A DNA stretch of 32,987 bases from a bacterium (GTDB taxonomy: Bacteria > Desulfobacterota > Binatia > HRBIN30 > CADEER01): positions 1,033,606-1,066,592 of the forward strand of contig JAHBUY010000002.1 of the NCBI GenBank assembly GCA_019637795.1, read 5' to 3'. The notes under the pieces are model-generated. The model was not told where the DNA came from and did no database searches. It was given only the letters and a program-made list of their open reading frames with translations. Positions 17,012-26,258 of the stretch are shown piece after piece. The position numbers were made by a program, and so were the translations under genes. The first letter of the stretch is position 1, and each line of letters begins with the position of its first letter.

Positions 17012-17077
17012 TTCACCGCAGAGACGCTGAGGCGCGGGGGCCGGAGGGTCTCCGCGTCTCAGCGTCTCTGCGGTGAA
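17012..17077. repeat. Long inverted repeat between convergent porin and pilT
   Basis: Two 26-base arms (17012-17037 and 17052-17077) are reverse complements with one mismatch, around a 14-base loop. The core is TTCACCGCAGAGACGCTGAG. It lies exactly between the stops of two convergent genes and would form a very stable RNA hairpin on both strands, so it may end both transcripts. Its length and sequence also recall interspersed CACCGCAGAG-type repeats of some environmental genomes. There is no long T-run. Confidence 0.85.
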
Positions 17078-17085
17078 ACTCATCT

Positions 17086-18240
17086 TCAGAAACGCTCGAT
17101 ATCCAGACTGGCGCCGCGGTCGTCGCCGCCGTCGCTCTTCTCGAAGTTGTCCCAGCGGGCGTCGCTGGTCGAGGCGATGCCGCGGACCTTGAGCTCGAAA
17201 TCGCTCGGGTTCGAGCAGTGCATCAGCGCTTCGTTGTAGCTGATGAGACCGGAGCGGAAGAGCGCCATCAGCGACTGGTCGAAGGTCTGCATGCCGTACG
17301 ACGTGTGACCCTGGGCGATGACGTCGTGCAGGTCGCGCGTCTTGGTCTTGTCGGCGACGTATTCCTTCACCCGCGCGCTGGCGATCAGCACCTCCACCGC
17401 CGGCACCATGCCGAGGCCGTCGGCGCGCGGGATCAGGCGCTGGGAGACGATGCCGCGCAACACGCTGGCGATGATCAGCCGCGCCTGATCGCGCTGGTGC
17501 TCGGGGAAGACGGAGATGATGCGGGTGATCGTCTCCTGCGCGTCGAGGGTGTGCAGGGTGCTCATCACCAGGTGGCCGGTCTCGGCGGCGAGGATCGCCG
17601 TCTCGATCGTCTCGAGGTCGCGCATCTCGCCGACCAGGATCACGTCCGGATTCTGGCGCAGCGCCGACTTGAGGGCGGACGGGAAGTCGAGCGCGTCGTA
17701 GCCGACCTCGCGCTGGTTGACGAAGCTCATGCGGTCGCCGTGCTCGTACTCGATCGGATCCTCGATGGTGATGATGTGCGACTGCCGGGTGCGGTTGATG
17801 TAGTCGATCAGCGCCGCCAGGGTCGTGCTCTTGCCGCTGCCGGTGGTGCCGGTGACCAGGATCAGCCCGCGGCGCTCGGTCGCCAGGCGCTCGACCGACT
17901 GCGGCAGGTTGAGCTCGGCGACGTTGCGGATCTTGGTCGGGATGACGCGGATGACCAGGCTGAGGAAGCCGCGCTGGCGGAAGATGTTGACGCGGAAGCG
18001 GCCGAGGTCGGGGTGGGAATAGGCGAGATCGACCTGGAGATCGTGCACCAGCTTGCGCCGGCGGTTGTCGTCGAGCACGCCGTCGACGATGCGCTCCAGC
18101 GTCGGGCCGTCGAGCGGCGCGGCGCCCTCCAGCGGCAGGAAGTCGGCGCGGACGCGAAAGGCGGGCGGCACGCCCGCCTTCAGCAGCACGTCCGATGCGT
18201 CGTTGCGGATCGCCTCGGCCAGGATGTCGTTCAGCTCCAT
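17086..18240 (-). CDS. pilT: PilT-type pilus retraction ATPase
   Basis: A 384-residue type IV pilus secretion ATPase, cytoplasmic, which powers pilus retraction and twitching. It has Walker A Gly131-Thr-Thr-Gly-Ser-Gly-Lys137-Ser-Thr, the Asp box Thr-Ile-Glu-Asp-Pro-Ile-Glu (158-164), Walker B Val-Ile-Leu-Val-Gly-Glu-Met-Arg-Asp (to 208) and the His box Gly-His-Leu-Val-Met-Ser-Thr-Leu-His-Thr (222-231). The usual PilT AIRNLIREGK-like motif is diverged (Ala-Arg-Val-Lys-Glu-Tyr-Val), so PilT and PilU cannot be fully told apart. It follows recA by 50 bases on the same strand. No other pilus genes are in the window. Its middle third is duplicated at 1556-1975. Confidence 0.92.
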   Translation of the reverse strand: MELNDILAEAIRNDASDVLLKAGVPPAFRVRADFLPLEGAAPLDGPTLERIVDGVLDDNRRRKLVHDLQVDLAYSHPDLGRFRVNIFRQRGFLSLVIRVIPTKIRNVAELNLPQSVERLATERRGLILVTGTTGSGKSTTLAALIDYINRTRQSHIITIEDPIEYEHGDRMSFVNQREVGYDALDFPSALKSALRQNPDVILVGEMRDLETIETAILAAETGHLVMSTLHTLDAQETITRIISVFPEHQRDQARLIIASVLRGIVSQRLIPRADGLGMVPAVEVLIASARVKEYVADKTKTRDLHDVIAQGHTSYGMQTFDQSLMALFRSGLISYNEALMHCSNPSDFELKVRGIASTSDARWDNFEKSDGGDDRGASLDIERF

Positions 18241-18290
18241 CGCTCGCTGTTCCTCCGTCGAGCGCCGAGCCAGCCGCCTGGGCGTCGACG

Positions 18291-19355
<1,065 letters not shown>

Positions 19356-19461
19356 GGTCGCTCTCCTCTACGACGGCGACGGGCGGGACCGTCGGACGTC
19401 TCGTCCCATACGCGCGCTCCCGCCGGCTGCGCAAAGGCGGCCGCGCATCGAGGTCACCGCT

Positions 19462-20016
19462 CTATCCTCCGAATGGGATCGACCACAGCTTCGTATACAG
19501 CGCACCGTCGCGGCGCAAGTCGCTGCGGAACGCGGCGAGCTCGCGGAAGACGCAGGCGCCGAACGCCGCCTGCGCGCGCGCCTCGATCTCGTGCCGCAGC
19601 GCGCGGCCGAGCGCGGCGTCCCGGACCCGACCGAGGGTGACGTGGGCGTGGAACGGACGCGCCTCGGGGGCGACGCCGACGGCGGCCGCGGCGGCGTCGA
19701 TCGCCGGCGCGATCGCCGCGAGGGCGGCGCACTCGACGCCCGCCCACAGCACGCGCGGCCGCCGCAGATCGGGGAAGGCGCCGAGACCGCGCACCTCGGC
19801 GGCGAGCGGCGCGGTGCCGGCGAGGGCGGCGGCCAGCGCGGAGCGCAGCGCGTCGAGCGCGGCGTCCTCGACGTCGCCGAGGAACTTCACCGTCACGTGC
19901 AGTTGATCGTCGCGCGCCCAGCGCACCGCGGCGCGATGGCGCGCCAGCTCGGCCGTGACCGCCGCCAGCCGCGCCCGCACGTCGGGCGCCGGCTCGAGAG
20001 CGAGAAACGCGCGCAT
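19462..20016 (-). CDS. thpR: RNA 2',3'-cyclic phosphodiesterase
   Basis: A 184-residue two-histidine (2H) phosphoesterase of the LigT/ThpR family. The two catalytic motifs are His40-Val-Thr42 and His125-Val-Thr127, the second in Phe-His-Ala-His-Val-Thr-Leu-Gly-Arg. Members open 2',3'-cyclic phosphates on RNA ends. Its place between cinA and recA is common in bacteria. The start lies 16 bases after the cinA stop, so it is probably in the same transcript. Confidence 0.92.
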   Translation of the reverse strand: MRAFLALEPAPDVRARLAAVTAELARHRAAVRWARDDQLHVTVKFLGDVEDAALDALRSALAAALAGTAPLAAEVRGLGAFPDLRRPRVLWAGVECAALAAIAPAIDAAAAAVGVAPEARPFHAHVTLGRVRDAALGRALRHEIEARAQAAFGACVFRELAAFRSDLRRDGALYTKLWSIPFGG

Positions 20017-20032
20017 CGGCAGGGCGATCGCG

Positions 20033-21310
20033 TCATCGCTTGAGGATCGCCGACTCCGTCGGATCCTCGCCGAGCTGCACGCGGCGCACCCAGTCGAGGG
20101 CGATCTGGGAGGTGAGCAGCTTCACCCAATCGCGCGTCCCCCAGAGCTGATAGCGGCGGCTCTTCGTGCCCCGCGGGCCGTCGAGGGCGATGCACACCGT
20201 GCCCACCGGCTTGTCCGCGCTGCCGCCGTCGGGGCCGGCGATGCCGGTGGTGGCGAGGCCGAGGGTGGCACCGAGCGCGCGCCGCACGCCGCGCGCCATC
20301 TCCTCCGCGGTCTCGACGCTGACCGCGCCGTGCTCCACCAGCGTCTCCTTCCGCACTCCGAGGACCGCGCGCTTCACCGCGTTGTTGTACGCCACGACGC
20401 CGCCGAGGAAGTACGCCGAGCTGCCGGGCACATCGGTGATGCGATGTCCGATCAGGCCGCCGGTGCACGACTCGGCGACCGCGAGGGTGGCCCCGGCGGC
20501 GGTGAGCAGCTTGCCCACCTCCGCCTCCATCGTGGTGTTGCCCTCGCCGTAGGCATAGCCGCCGATGCGCGCCCGCAGCGCGGCGGCGGCGGCCTCGAGC
20601 CGGCGGTCGACCTCGCCCGGCGGGCCCTGGGCGGTGACCCGCACCGAGATCTGGGGAAAGGCGGCGCGGAAGGCCAGCCGCGCCTCGGTCGGATCGACCG
20701 CGCCGGCGACCAATTCGTCGAGCGCCGATTCGCTGATCCCGAAGGTCTGGAAGGTGTGGCTGCGGTACTCGTCGACGCCGCCGCGCGCGCTGCGCAGCCA
20801 CGGCAGGACCGTGTCGGCGAGCATCTGCTTCATCTCCCGCGGCACGCCGGGCATGACGATGCCGTGCACCGGGCCGTGGTCGCTCGCCATCGCCAGCCGG
20901 AAGCCGGGCGCGGTGCCGAGCGGGTTGGGGATGATCGTCGCCCCCTCGGGAAAGAGCGCCTGCTTCAGGTTGTTCTCGGGCATGGCGCGGCCCATGGCGG
21001 CGAACATCTGGCGGATGCGGTCGGCGACCGCCGCGTCCATGCGCAGCGGCACGCCGGCGACCGCGGCGACGGTCTCGGTGGTGAGGTCGTCGGCGGTCGG
21101 CCCGAGGCCGCCGGTGCACAGGATGACGTCGGCCTGCGACAACGCCTGGCGCCACGCCCAGGCGATGCGCTCCGGATAGTCGCCGACCACCAGCATGCCG
21201 ACGACGTCGATGCCGATCGCGATCAGTTGATCGGCGATGTAGTGGGCGTTGGTGTCGAGCGTCCGGCCGGTCGTGAGCTCATCGCCGGTGCTGAGAATGA
21301 CGGCGCGCAT
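20033..21310 (-). CDS. cinA: CinA family protein (competence/damage-inducible, NMN amidohydrolase)
   Basis: A 425-residue two-domain protein. Residues 1 to about 170 form the MoCF-like domain with Thr-Gly-Gly-Leu-Gly-Pro-Thr-Ala-Asp-Asp. Residues about 260-425 form the CinA C-terminal domain with Ala-Glu-Ser-Cys-Thr-Gly-Gly-Leu and Thr-Gly-Ile-Ala-Gly-Pro-Asp-Gly-Gly. Homologues have ADP-ribose pyrophosphatase and NMN deamidase activity in pyridine nucleotide recycling. The ATG at 21308-21310 begins the conserved Met-Arg-Ala-Val-Ile-Leu; upstream sequence in the frame belongs to the pgpA region. Confidence 0.95.
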   Translation of the reverse strand: MRAVILSTGDELTTGRTLDTNAHYIADQLIAIGIDVVGMLVVGDYPERIAWAWRQALSQADVILCTGGLGPTADDLTTETVAAVAGVPLRMDAAVADRIRQMFAAMGRAMPENNLKQALFPEGATIIPNPLGTAPGFRLAMASDHGPVHGIVMPGVPREMKQMLADTVLPWLRSARGGVDEYRSHTFQTFGISESALDELVAGAVDPTEARLAFRAAFPQISVRVTAQGPPGEVDRRLEAAAAALRARIGGYAYGEGNTTMEAEVGKLLTAAGATLAVAESCTGGLIGHRITDVPGSSAYFLGGVVAYNNAVKRAVLGVRKETLVEHGAVSVETAEEMARGVRRALGATLGLATTGIAGPDGGSADKPVGTVCIALDGPRGTKSRRYQLWGTRDWVKLLTSQIALDWVRRVQLGEDPTESAILKR

Positions 21311-21357
21311 GTCGGTTCCTCGTTCCGACCCGCCGCGCGCGCCCGTGGCGCCAGCGG

Positions 21358-21876
21358 TCAGGTCAACAGCCAGGCTGCGATCAGGCGGGTGACGAGGTTG
21401 CTGTACAATCCCGACACGACGTCGTCGAGTACCACCCCGGCGCCGCCCGGCATGTGCTCGTCGATCCATCCCGCCGGGTACGGCTTGATCACGTCGAGGG
21501 CGCGGAAGACGAAGAACGCCAGCAGCGTGTGCTCCCAGGTCGGCGCCAGGAAGAGCGTCGCGCCGAGGTAGCCGACGATCTCGTCGATCACGATCTTGTG
21601 GCTGTCGTGCTCCTGCAGCAGCGCCTCGGTACGCCCCGCGACCCAGCAGGCGCCCGCCACCATCAGCGGGTAGGCCAGCAGATACAGGGCGACCGAGTGG
21701 TGGCGCAGCGGCTCGTACCACCAGAACAGCGGGATCGCGACGAGCGTCCCGAAGGTGCCCGAGGCGAAGGGTATATATCCGACGAATCCACCCGAGGCGA
21801 TGAATAGCATCAGACGGCGCATCAGCGGCGCCGCCTCCGTCGCCCGTGGGAGCTCGCCGGGCGGCGTCCCACTCAA
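21358..21876 (-). CDS. pgpA: Phosphatidylglycerophosphatase A
   Basis: A 172-residue inner-membrane lipid phosphatase that makes phosphatidylglycerol. Family motifs are visible: Gly-Tyr-Ile-Pro-Phe-Ala-Ser-Gly-Thr-Phe-Gly-Thr, Asp-Glu-Ile-Val-Gly-Tyr and Phe-Arg-Ala-Leu-Asp-Val-Ile-Lys-Pro-Tyr-Pro. There are about four membrane segments. The TTG at 21874-21876 overlaps the upstream stop (TTGA), which suggests translational coupling. ATG 21822, giving Met-Arg-Arg-Leu-Met, is an equally reasonable start. Confidence 0.9.
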   Translation of the reverse strand: MSGTPPGELPRATEAAPLMRRLMLFIASGGFVGYIPFASGTFGTLVAIPLFWWYEPLRHHSVALYLLAYPLMVAGACWVAGRTEALLQEHDSHKIVIDEIVGYLGATLFLAPTWEHTLLAFFVFRALDVIKPYPAGWIDEHMPGGAGVVLDDVVSGLYSNLVTRLIAAWLLT

Positions 21877-22247
21877 CGCGAGACGAGACGGCGAATCGCC
21901 GCGACGCGCTGGTTCTCGCGCCGCAGCTCCGCGATCTGCTCCTCGAGCTTGCGGATCACGCCCGCCACCTCTTCCAGCGCCGCCGCTGCGCGCTGAACGA
22001 CACCGTGCGCTGCCCCGGACCGCCCGCCCGCGATGCGCCGGCGGCGCGGCGCCAGCTTGGCGCCCTTGCGGCGAGCGATGCGGTAGTAATTGGCGGCGAC
22101 GGTGCCGGCCTGCCGACCCGTGGTCTTGGCGAGCCGCCGGAACGCCTCGGTGCGTCCGATCTTCTCGGCCGCGACCATCTTCTCGATCTGCGCGAAGATC
22201 TCCGGCCCGATCTCACCTCGTTTCACCTGTCGCTTCTTGGCTGCCAT
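21873..22247 (-). CDS. Small basic protein with HTH-like and coiled-coil parts
   Basis: A 124-residue protein I do not recognise. Residues 1-60 are basic and helical (Gly-Arg-Thr-Glu-Ala-Phe-Arg-Arg-Leu-Ala-Lys-Thr-Thr-Gly-Arg, then Gly-Thr-Val-Ala-Ala-Asn-Tyr-Tyr-Arg) and read like a helix-turn-helix DNA-binding unit. A very basic Lys/Arg linker follows. The last 45 residues (Leu-Glu-Glu-Val...Leu-Glu-Glu-Gln-Ile-Ala-Glu-Leu-Arg) form a likely coiled coil for dimerisation. ATG 22247 is preferred because AGGGGAG stands 8 bases before it; GTG 22256 is an alternative. It heads the pgpA-cinA-thpR-recA block and three GATAC sequences sit in its promoter region, so autoregulation is possible. Confidence 0.75.
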   Translation of the reverse strand: MAAKKRQVKRGEIGPEIFAQIEKMVAAEKIGRTEAFRRLAKTTGRQAGTVAANYYRIARRKGAKLAPRRRRIAGGRSGAAHGVVQRAAAALEEVAGVIRKLEEQIAELRRENQRVAAIRRLVSR

Positions 22248-22269
22248 TTCATGCACTCCCCTTCGGCGT

Positions 22270-22297
22270 AGGATACGGAGTAAATTTGGAGATACAA
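22270..22297 (-). promoter_or_regulatory. Probable promoter of the HTH-pgpA-cinA block
   Basis: On the minus strand, TTGTAT (22292-22297) and TATCCT (22270-22275) are spaced by 16 bases, a fair match to a sigma-70 pair. The -10 lies 22 bases before ATG 22247. This is the most AT-rich stretch of the window, in strong contrast with the surrounding GC-rich DNA. Confidence 0.45.
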
Positions 22298-22319
22298 GAC
22301 GTCATATCTCGCGATACAA
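22272..22319. repeat. GATAC(AA) direct repeats in promoter region
   Basis: GATAC occurs at 22272-22276, and GATACAA at 22291-22297 and 22313-22319. The last two are 22 bases apart, about two helical turns. They overlap the predicted -10 and -35 and the region just upstream, as operator sites would. An 8-base palindrome, ACATATGT, lies further upstream at 22336-22343. Confidence 0.4.
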
Positions 22320-22395
22320 TGCAAATTTACCAGGTACATATGTGAGCCTGTTGTCAGTTGGCATGACCCCCCGGCTGAGCGGCGGCGAGGTCCGC

Positions 22396-22425
22396 TGGCA
22401 TCGCCGGCGGTCTTTCCGCTAGAGT
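22396..22425 (+). promoter_or_regulatory. Possible promoter of the MmgE/PrpD gene
   Basis: TGGCAT (22396-22401) and TAGAGT (22420-22425) are 18 bases apart and end 24 bases before ATG 22450. The match is weak but the position fits. Confidence 0.3.
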
Positions 22426-22449
22426 GCGCCACCGTTGAGCGGGGTAGAG

Positions 22450-23925
22450 ATGAGTACCGGCACGATCGTGCGTCGCGTGGCGGAATGGGTTGCGGGGGTG
22501 ACCCCCCAGGCCGTGCCGCGACGCGTTCTCGAAGAAGCGAAGAACCAGGTGCTGGGCATGATCGCGGCTGTCCATGCCGGTCATTTCAGCGACTCGGGAC
22601 GGGTGATCAGCCGCACCGTCAAGGAATGGTCGGGCAGCAAGGAGGCGACGCTCATCCCGTCTGGCGAGCGGACGGGCGTCCAGGCGGCCATCGCCGGAAA
22701 CGCGGCATTGGGGCTGGCGCTCGACTATGACGACTACCTCTTCGGCGCCCGGACGGGGGCGACGGCGGTCCTCGGAACCCTGGCGATGGCTGAGAAGGTG
22801 GGGGCTGGCGGGCCGGACTTCCTGGTCGCCCAGGTGGCGGTCAACGAGATCGGTGGCCGGTTGGGCCTCGCCACCTCGCTCGCGGTGCCGGAGCCGGCGT
22901 TGGCCGGCTATGTCCACCTCGCCGGCGGGGCGGTCCTGACCGCCTCGCTGCTCAAGCTCGACGCGGCACAGACCGAGCACGCGCTCGGCCTGGCGCTGGC
23001 GCAGGCGGGGCCCATGCCACCCTCGGCCGCGTACGGCTCCGAGGCGCGCATCCTCGCCGCGGCGCTCACCGCGCCGGTGGGGGTGCAGGCCGCCGAATTC
23101 GCCGCCAGCGGCGTGCGCGGCGCATCCGACCCCCTGGAGGGCGACGGCGGTCTGTTCCGCCGCCTCGACCGGCCGCCGTTGCTCGGGGCGTTTTCCGGAC
23201 TCGGGACCCACTGGTTGACCGAGAGCCTGGGGTACAAGATCTATCCGGGGTCGTTGTTCCTGGCATCGATCATCGACTGTGTGCTCGGACTGACGCGGCA
23301 GCACCACATCGACGCCCGCAAGGTGTATGCGATCCACGTCGGCGCGGGGCCGCATGCGCTGGCGATGGACGGGCGCTCGGCGCCGTTCGTCCGCGGCAGC
23401 GACACGCTGCCGGTGACGCTCACCCAGTCGGTCGCCTATCCGGTGGCGGCGGCGCTGGTCGAGCGCGAGCTCTCGCCGCGCCAGTTCGGGCGCGACCGCA
23501 TCGGCAACGCGGCGATCTGGGAGCTGGCGGGCAAGGTGCGCCTGTCGCTGGACGAGGCGCTGGCGCGCCGGGGGCGCGAGCGCTCGCCGCTGCGGGTCGT
23601 CGGCGACGACGGCAGCGCCGCGAATCTGTTCGATCTCGGCACCGTCGATCTCAACGCCTACAAGGCGACGATCGGCGCCCGCGTGCGCATCGAGCTCGAG
23701 GGCGGCCGCAGCTTCGAAATGGAGCAGGACGTGCCCAGTGGCAGCGGCGCGCGGCCGTTCGACGATCGCCGCAAGGCGGTCGAGGACAAGTTCCGCCGCG
23801 AGACCCGGTACACGCTGCGCAAGGAGCGCATGGAGAAGGCGATCGACATCGTCCATCACCTGGAGGATGCGAACGCCGCCCAGTTGCGCGAGCTGGCGCG
23901 GCTCTGCTGCTCGGAGAAGAGCTGA
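22450..23925 (+). CDS. MmgE/PrpD family protein
   Basis: A 491-residue member of the MmgE/PrpD superfamily, which includes 2-methylcitrate dehydratase and cis-aconitate decarboxylase. Typical features are the N-terminal helical domain (Ile-Val-Arg-Arg-Val-Ala-Glu-Trp-Val), the Gly-Asn-Ala-Ala-Leu-Gly-Leu-Ala-Leu-Asp-Tyr-Asp-Asp motif, and the Tyr-Lys-Ile-Tyr-Pro-Gly segment in the second domain. The substrate cannot be told from sequence; no prpB or prpC is nearby. ATG 22450 follows GGGGTAGAG; a TTG at 22435 in the same frame is less likely. Confidence 0.85.
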   Translation: MSTGTIVRRVAEWVAGVTPQAVPRRVLEEAKNQVLGMIAAVHAGHFSDSGRVISRTVKEWSGSKEATLIPSGERTGVQAAIAGNAALGLALDYDDYLFGARTGATAVLGTLAMAEKVGAGGPDFLVAQVAVNEIGGRLGLATSLAVPEPALAGYVHLAGGAVLTASLLKLDAAQTEHALGLALAQAGPMPPSAAYGSEARILAAALTAPVGVQAAEFAASGVRGASDPLEGDGGLFRRLDRPPLLGAFSGLGTHWLTESLGYKIYPGSLFLASIIDCVLGLTRQHHIDARKVYAIHVGAGPHALAMDGRSAPFVRGSDTLPVTLTQSVAYPVAAALVERELSPRQFGRDRIGNAAIWELAGKVRLSLDEALARRGRERSPLRVVGDDGSAANLFDLGTVDLNAYKATIGARVRIELEGGRSFEMEQDVPSGSGARPFDDRRKAVEDKFRRETRYTLRKERMEKAIDIVHHLEDANAAQLRELARLCCSEKS

Positions 23926-23968
23926 CGGAAGACGGGCTGGTGGGTTTCCGACCCCAGGCCTCCACCGG

Positions 23969-24841
23969 CTACGGCTTCAGCTCCCACCGCTCGCCGTCCC
24001 GCGCCACCATGCCCTCGCGCTCCAGCTTGCGCAGGTGGGCGGTGACCGACATCGCGGCGGCGGCGTGGAGGAATTCGGGCACGTCGGTGTAGATCCGGCG
24101 CACCAGGCTGGCGACCGCCTGCGCGCCGCCGGCCAGACCGTCGAGGATCTGCTGGTCGCGCAGCGCGCGGTGGGCGAGATACGACTCGATCTTGGCGCGC
24201 GGCGTGTGGATCGCCGGTCCGTGCGCCGGGTAGATGACCGCCACGTCCAGCGCGAGCAGGCGGCGCAGCGACTGCAGGTAGTCGCCGAGATCGCCGTCGG
24301 GCGGGATGACGGTGGTGCCGGCGCCGAGCACCACGTCGCCGGTGAACAGGGCCCGCTCCTCCGGCATGTACCAGCAGAGGTGGTCCCAGGCGTGGCCCGG
24401 CGTCCACAGCGCCCGCAAGGTCGCGCCCTCGGTGCGGAGCTCGCCGCCGTCGTCGATCGGGTCAACGTCGAGCCCGCCGTCGAGCTTGTCCCACGGCTTC
24501 TTCGACACCGGCAGCGGGCCGAAGCGGCCGCGGATCCCGGCGACGCCGCCGATGTGGTCGGCATGGCCGTGGGTCAGCACGATGCGCTCCGGCGCCGCGC
24601 CGCCGCGGGTCTCGAAGACGGCGCGCTCGAGCAACGGCAGGTACGGCGGCAGGCCCTGTCCGGTGTCGAGCAGCAGCGGCCGCGACCCGGTGCCGATCAG
24701 ATAGGTGTTGGTGCCGGGCCCGGTGAACGGCCCGGGGTTCTGGCCCAGCACCACCGTGACCCGGTCCGACCAGACGGCGATGTCGGGCATGTCGAGCCCG
24801 ATCATGCTGTCGGTGACGACGCGCGTCGGCCGGTCGTTCAT
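23969..24841 (-). CDS. Metallo-beta-lactamase fold hydrolase (LACTB2-like)
   Basis: A 290-residue MBL-fold protein. The metal-binding residues are His91-x-His93-x-Asp95-His96, His150 (Thr-Pro-Gly-His), Asp169 (Thr-Gly-Asp) and His207 (Tyr-Pro-Ala-His-Gly). The C-terminal 70 residues look like the winged-helix cap of LACTB2 proteins. Members are nucleases or thioester hydrolases. Its ATG overlaps the stop of the acyl-CoA dehydrogenase (ATGA), so the two are likely co-expressed and it may act on a CoA thioester; this last point is inference. Confidence 0.87.
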   Translation of the reverse strand: MNDRPTRVVTDSMIGLDMPDIAVWSDRVTVVLGQNPGPFTGPGTNTYLIGTGSRPLLLDTGQGLPPYLPLLERAVFETRGGAAPERIVLTHGHADHIGGVAGIRGRFGPLPVSKKPWDKLDGGLDVDPIDDGGELRTEGATLRALWTPGHAWDHLCWYMPEERALFTGDVVLGAGTTVIPPDGDLGDYLQSLRRLLALDVAVIYPAHGPAIHTPRAKIESYLAHRALRDQQILDGLAGGAQAVASLVRRIYTDVPEFLHAAAAMSVTAHLRKLEREGMVARDGERWELKP

Positions 24842-26016
24842 GCGCTGCGCTGTCGCGGCAGGCCGAGCACCCGCTCGGCGATGATGTTGCGCTGGATCTC
24901 CGACGACCCGGCGGCGATCGTGCGACCGCGCGAGTAGAGCATGAGGTGCGGCCAGCGACCCTCGTCGACGACGTGCGCCGAGCCGCGCAGGAGCTGCCCG
25001 TGCGGGCCGAGCAGCGCGACCGCGTGTTCCAGCATGCGCTGGTACATCTCGCTCCAGAAGAGCTTCTCGATCGATCCCTCCGGTCCCGGCGTGCCGCCGC
25101 GCAGGACGGCGGTGAGATGGCGCAACGCGGTATGGCGCATCGCGGCGCTGTCGATCACCGCCGCGGCCAGTTGCTGGCGCGCGAGCGGTTGGCGCGCCAG
25201 CGGCGTTGCCGCCGGCCAGCGGCGCGCCAGGGCGAGCAACTGCTCGAGCGCCACCCGCGACTGCAACTGACGGCTGTAGGTCAGCGTCTGCCGCTCGTGC
25301 ATCAGGGTGGTGATGGCGATGTCCCACCCGCCGTTCACGGCGCCGACGACGTTGCGGCGCGGCACCCGCACGTCCGCGAAGAAGACCTCGTTGAAGTCCT
25401 CGTCGCCGTTGATCTGTCGCAGCGGCCGCACGGTGACGCCGGGGCTGTGCATGTCGACCAGCAGGAAGGTGATGCCCTTGTGCTTCGGCGCCTCGACGTC
25501 GGTCCGCGCCAGCAGCATGCACCAGTCGGCATAGCGCGCGAAGCTCGTCCATACCTTCTGGCCAGTGACGATGAAGTCGTCGCCGTCGACCACGGCGCGC
25601 GTCCGCAGCGCCGCCAGGTCGGAGCCGGCGTTGGGCTCCGAGAATCCCTGGCACCAGATCTCCTCCGCGGAGAGGATCGCCTGCAGGTGGCGCCGCTTCT
25701 GCTCCTCGCTGCCGTGCGCGATCAGCACCGGCCCGCCCATGGTCAGGCCGGCGAGGTTGATGAGCTGCGGCGCCCCGACCCGCGCCATCTCCTCCTGGAA
25801 GATGATCTGCTCGATCAGCGATGCGCCGCGGCCGCCGTACGCCTTCGGCCAGTGGACGCCGCACCAGCCCGCTTCGTAGAGCCGGCGCTGCCAGGCCTTG
25901 CCCTGGGCGACCCAGGCGCCGAGCTCCTCCGGCTCCGGGGGCGCCGGATTGGCCTCCAGCCAGGCGCGCAGGTCGCTGCGGAAGCGCTCCTCGGCGGGAG
26001 AGTACGCCAGATCCAT
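24838..26016 (-). CDS. Acyl-CoA dehydrogenase
   Basis: A 392-residue flavoprotein of the acyl-CoA dehydrogenase family. It carries the N-terminal helical domain, Trp-Cys-Gln-Gly-Phe-Ser-Glu-Pro-Asn-Ala-Gly-Ser-Asp (FAD and substrate contact), Val-Thr-Gly-Gln-Lys-Val-Trp-Thr-Ser, and the C-terminal Ala-Gly-Ser-Ser-Glu-Ile-Gln-Arg-Asn-Ile-Ile-Ala-Glu-Arg-Val-Leu. It should oxidise an acyl-CoA to the enoyl-CoA. The ending resembles enzymes of steroid and branched-acid breakdown, but the substrate is open. Forms an operon with the MBL hydrolase. Confidence 0.93.
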   Translation of the reverse strand: MDLAYSPAEERFRSDLRAWLEANPAPPEPEELGAWVAQGKAWQRRLYEAGWCGVHWPKAYGGRGASLIEQIIFQEEMARVGAPQLINLAGLTMGGPVLIAHGSEEQKRRHLQAILSAEEIWCQGFSEPNAGSDLAALRTRAVVDGDDFIVTGQKVWTSFARYADWCMLLARTDVEAPKHKGITFLLVDMHSPGVTVRPLRQINGDEDFNEVFFADVRVPRRNVVGAVNGGWDIAITTLMHERQTLTYSRQLQSRVALEQLLALARRWPAATPLARQPLARQQLAAAVIDSAAMRHTALRHLTAVLRGGTPGPEGSIEKLFWSEMYQRMLEHAVALLGPHGQLLRGSAHVVDEGRWPHLMLYSRGRTIAAGSSEIQRNIIAERVLGLPRQRSA

Positions 26017-26258
26017 CCGCCTCCTCGCTATCCAACGTCCCCCGGGTGGTCAACGTGGTGGGGGCGCGACATGGCGCCGGGCGGGGATTCGCACCGCCGC
26101 CACGGTGTCACTCGTTTGGCGCTTTCGCAGCGAACGCACGGCGTCCGCCACATCCCGCCACCAGGCGACGCGTGGCCGGCGGCGCGGGCGGACCATCATC
26201 GCGATCCCGGCGCCGCGGGCACGTTACGTGCAAAGTATCCCGGCGGGAGGTGTGCCAG

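Noticed and set aside
17012..17077. CRISPR-like repeat
   Set aside because: Only a single inverted pair is present, with no spaced direct repeats.
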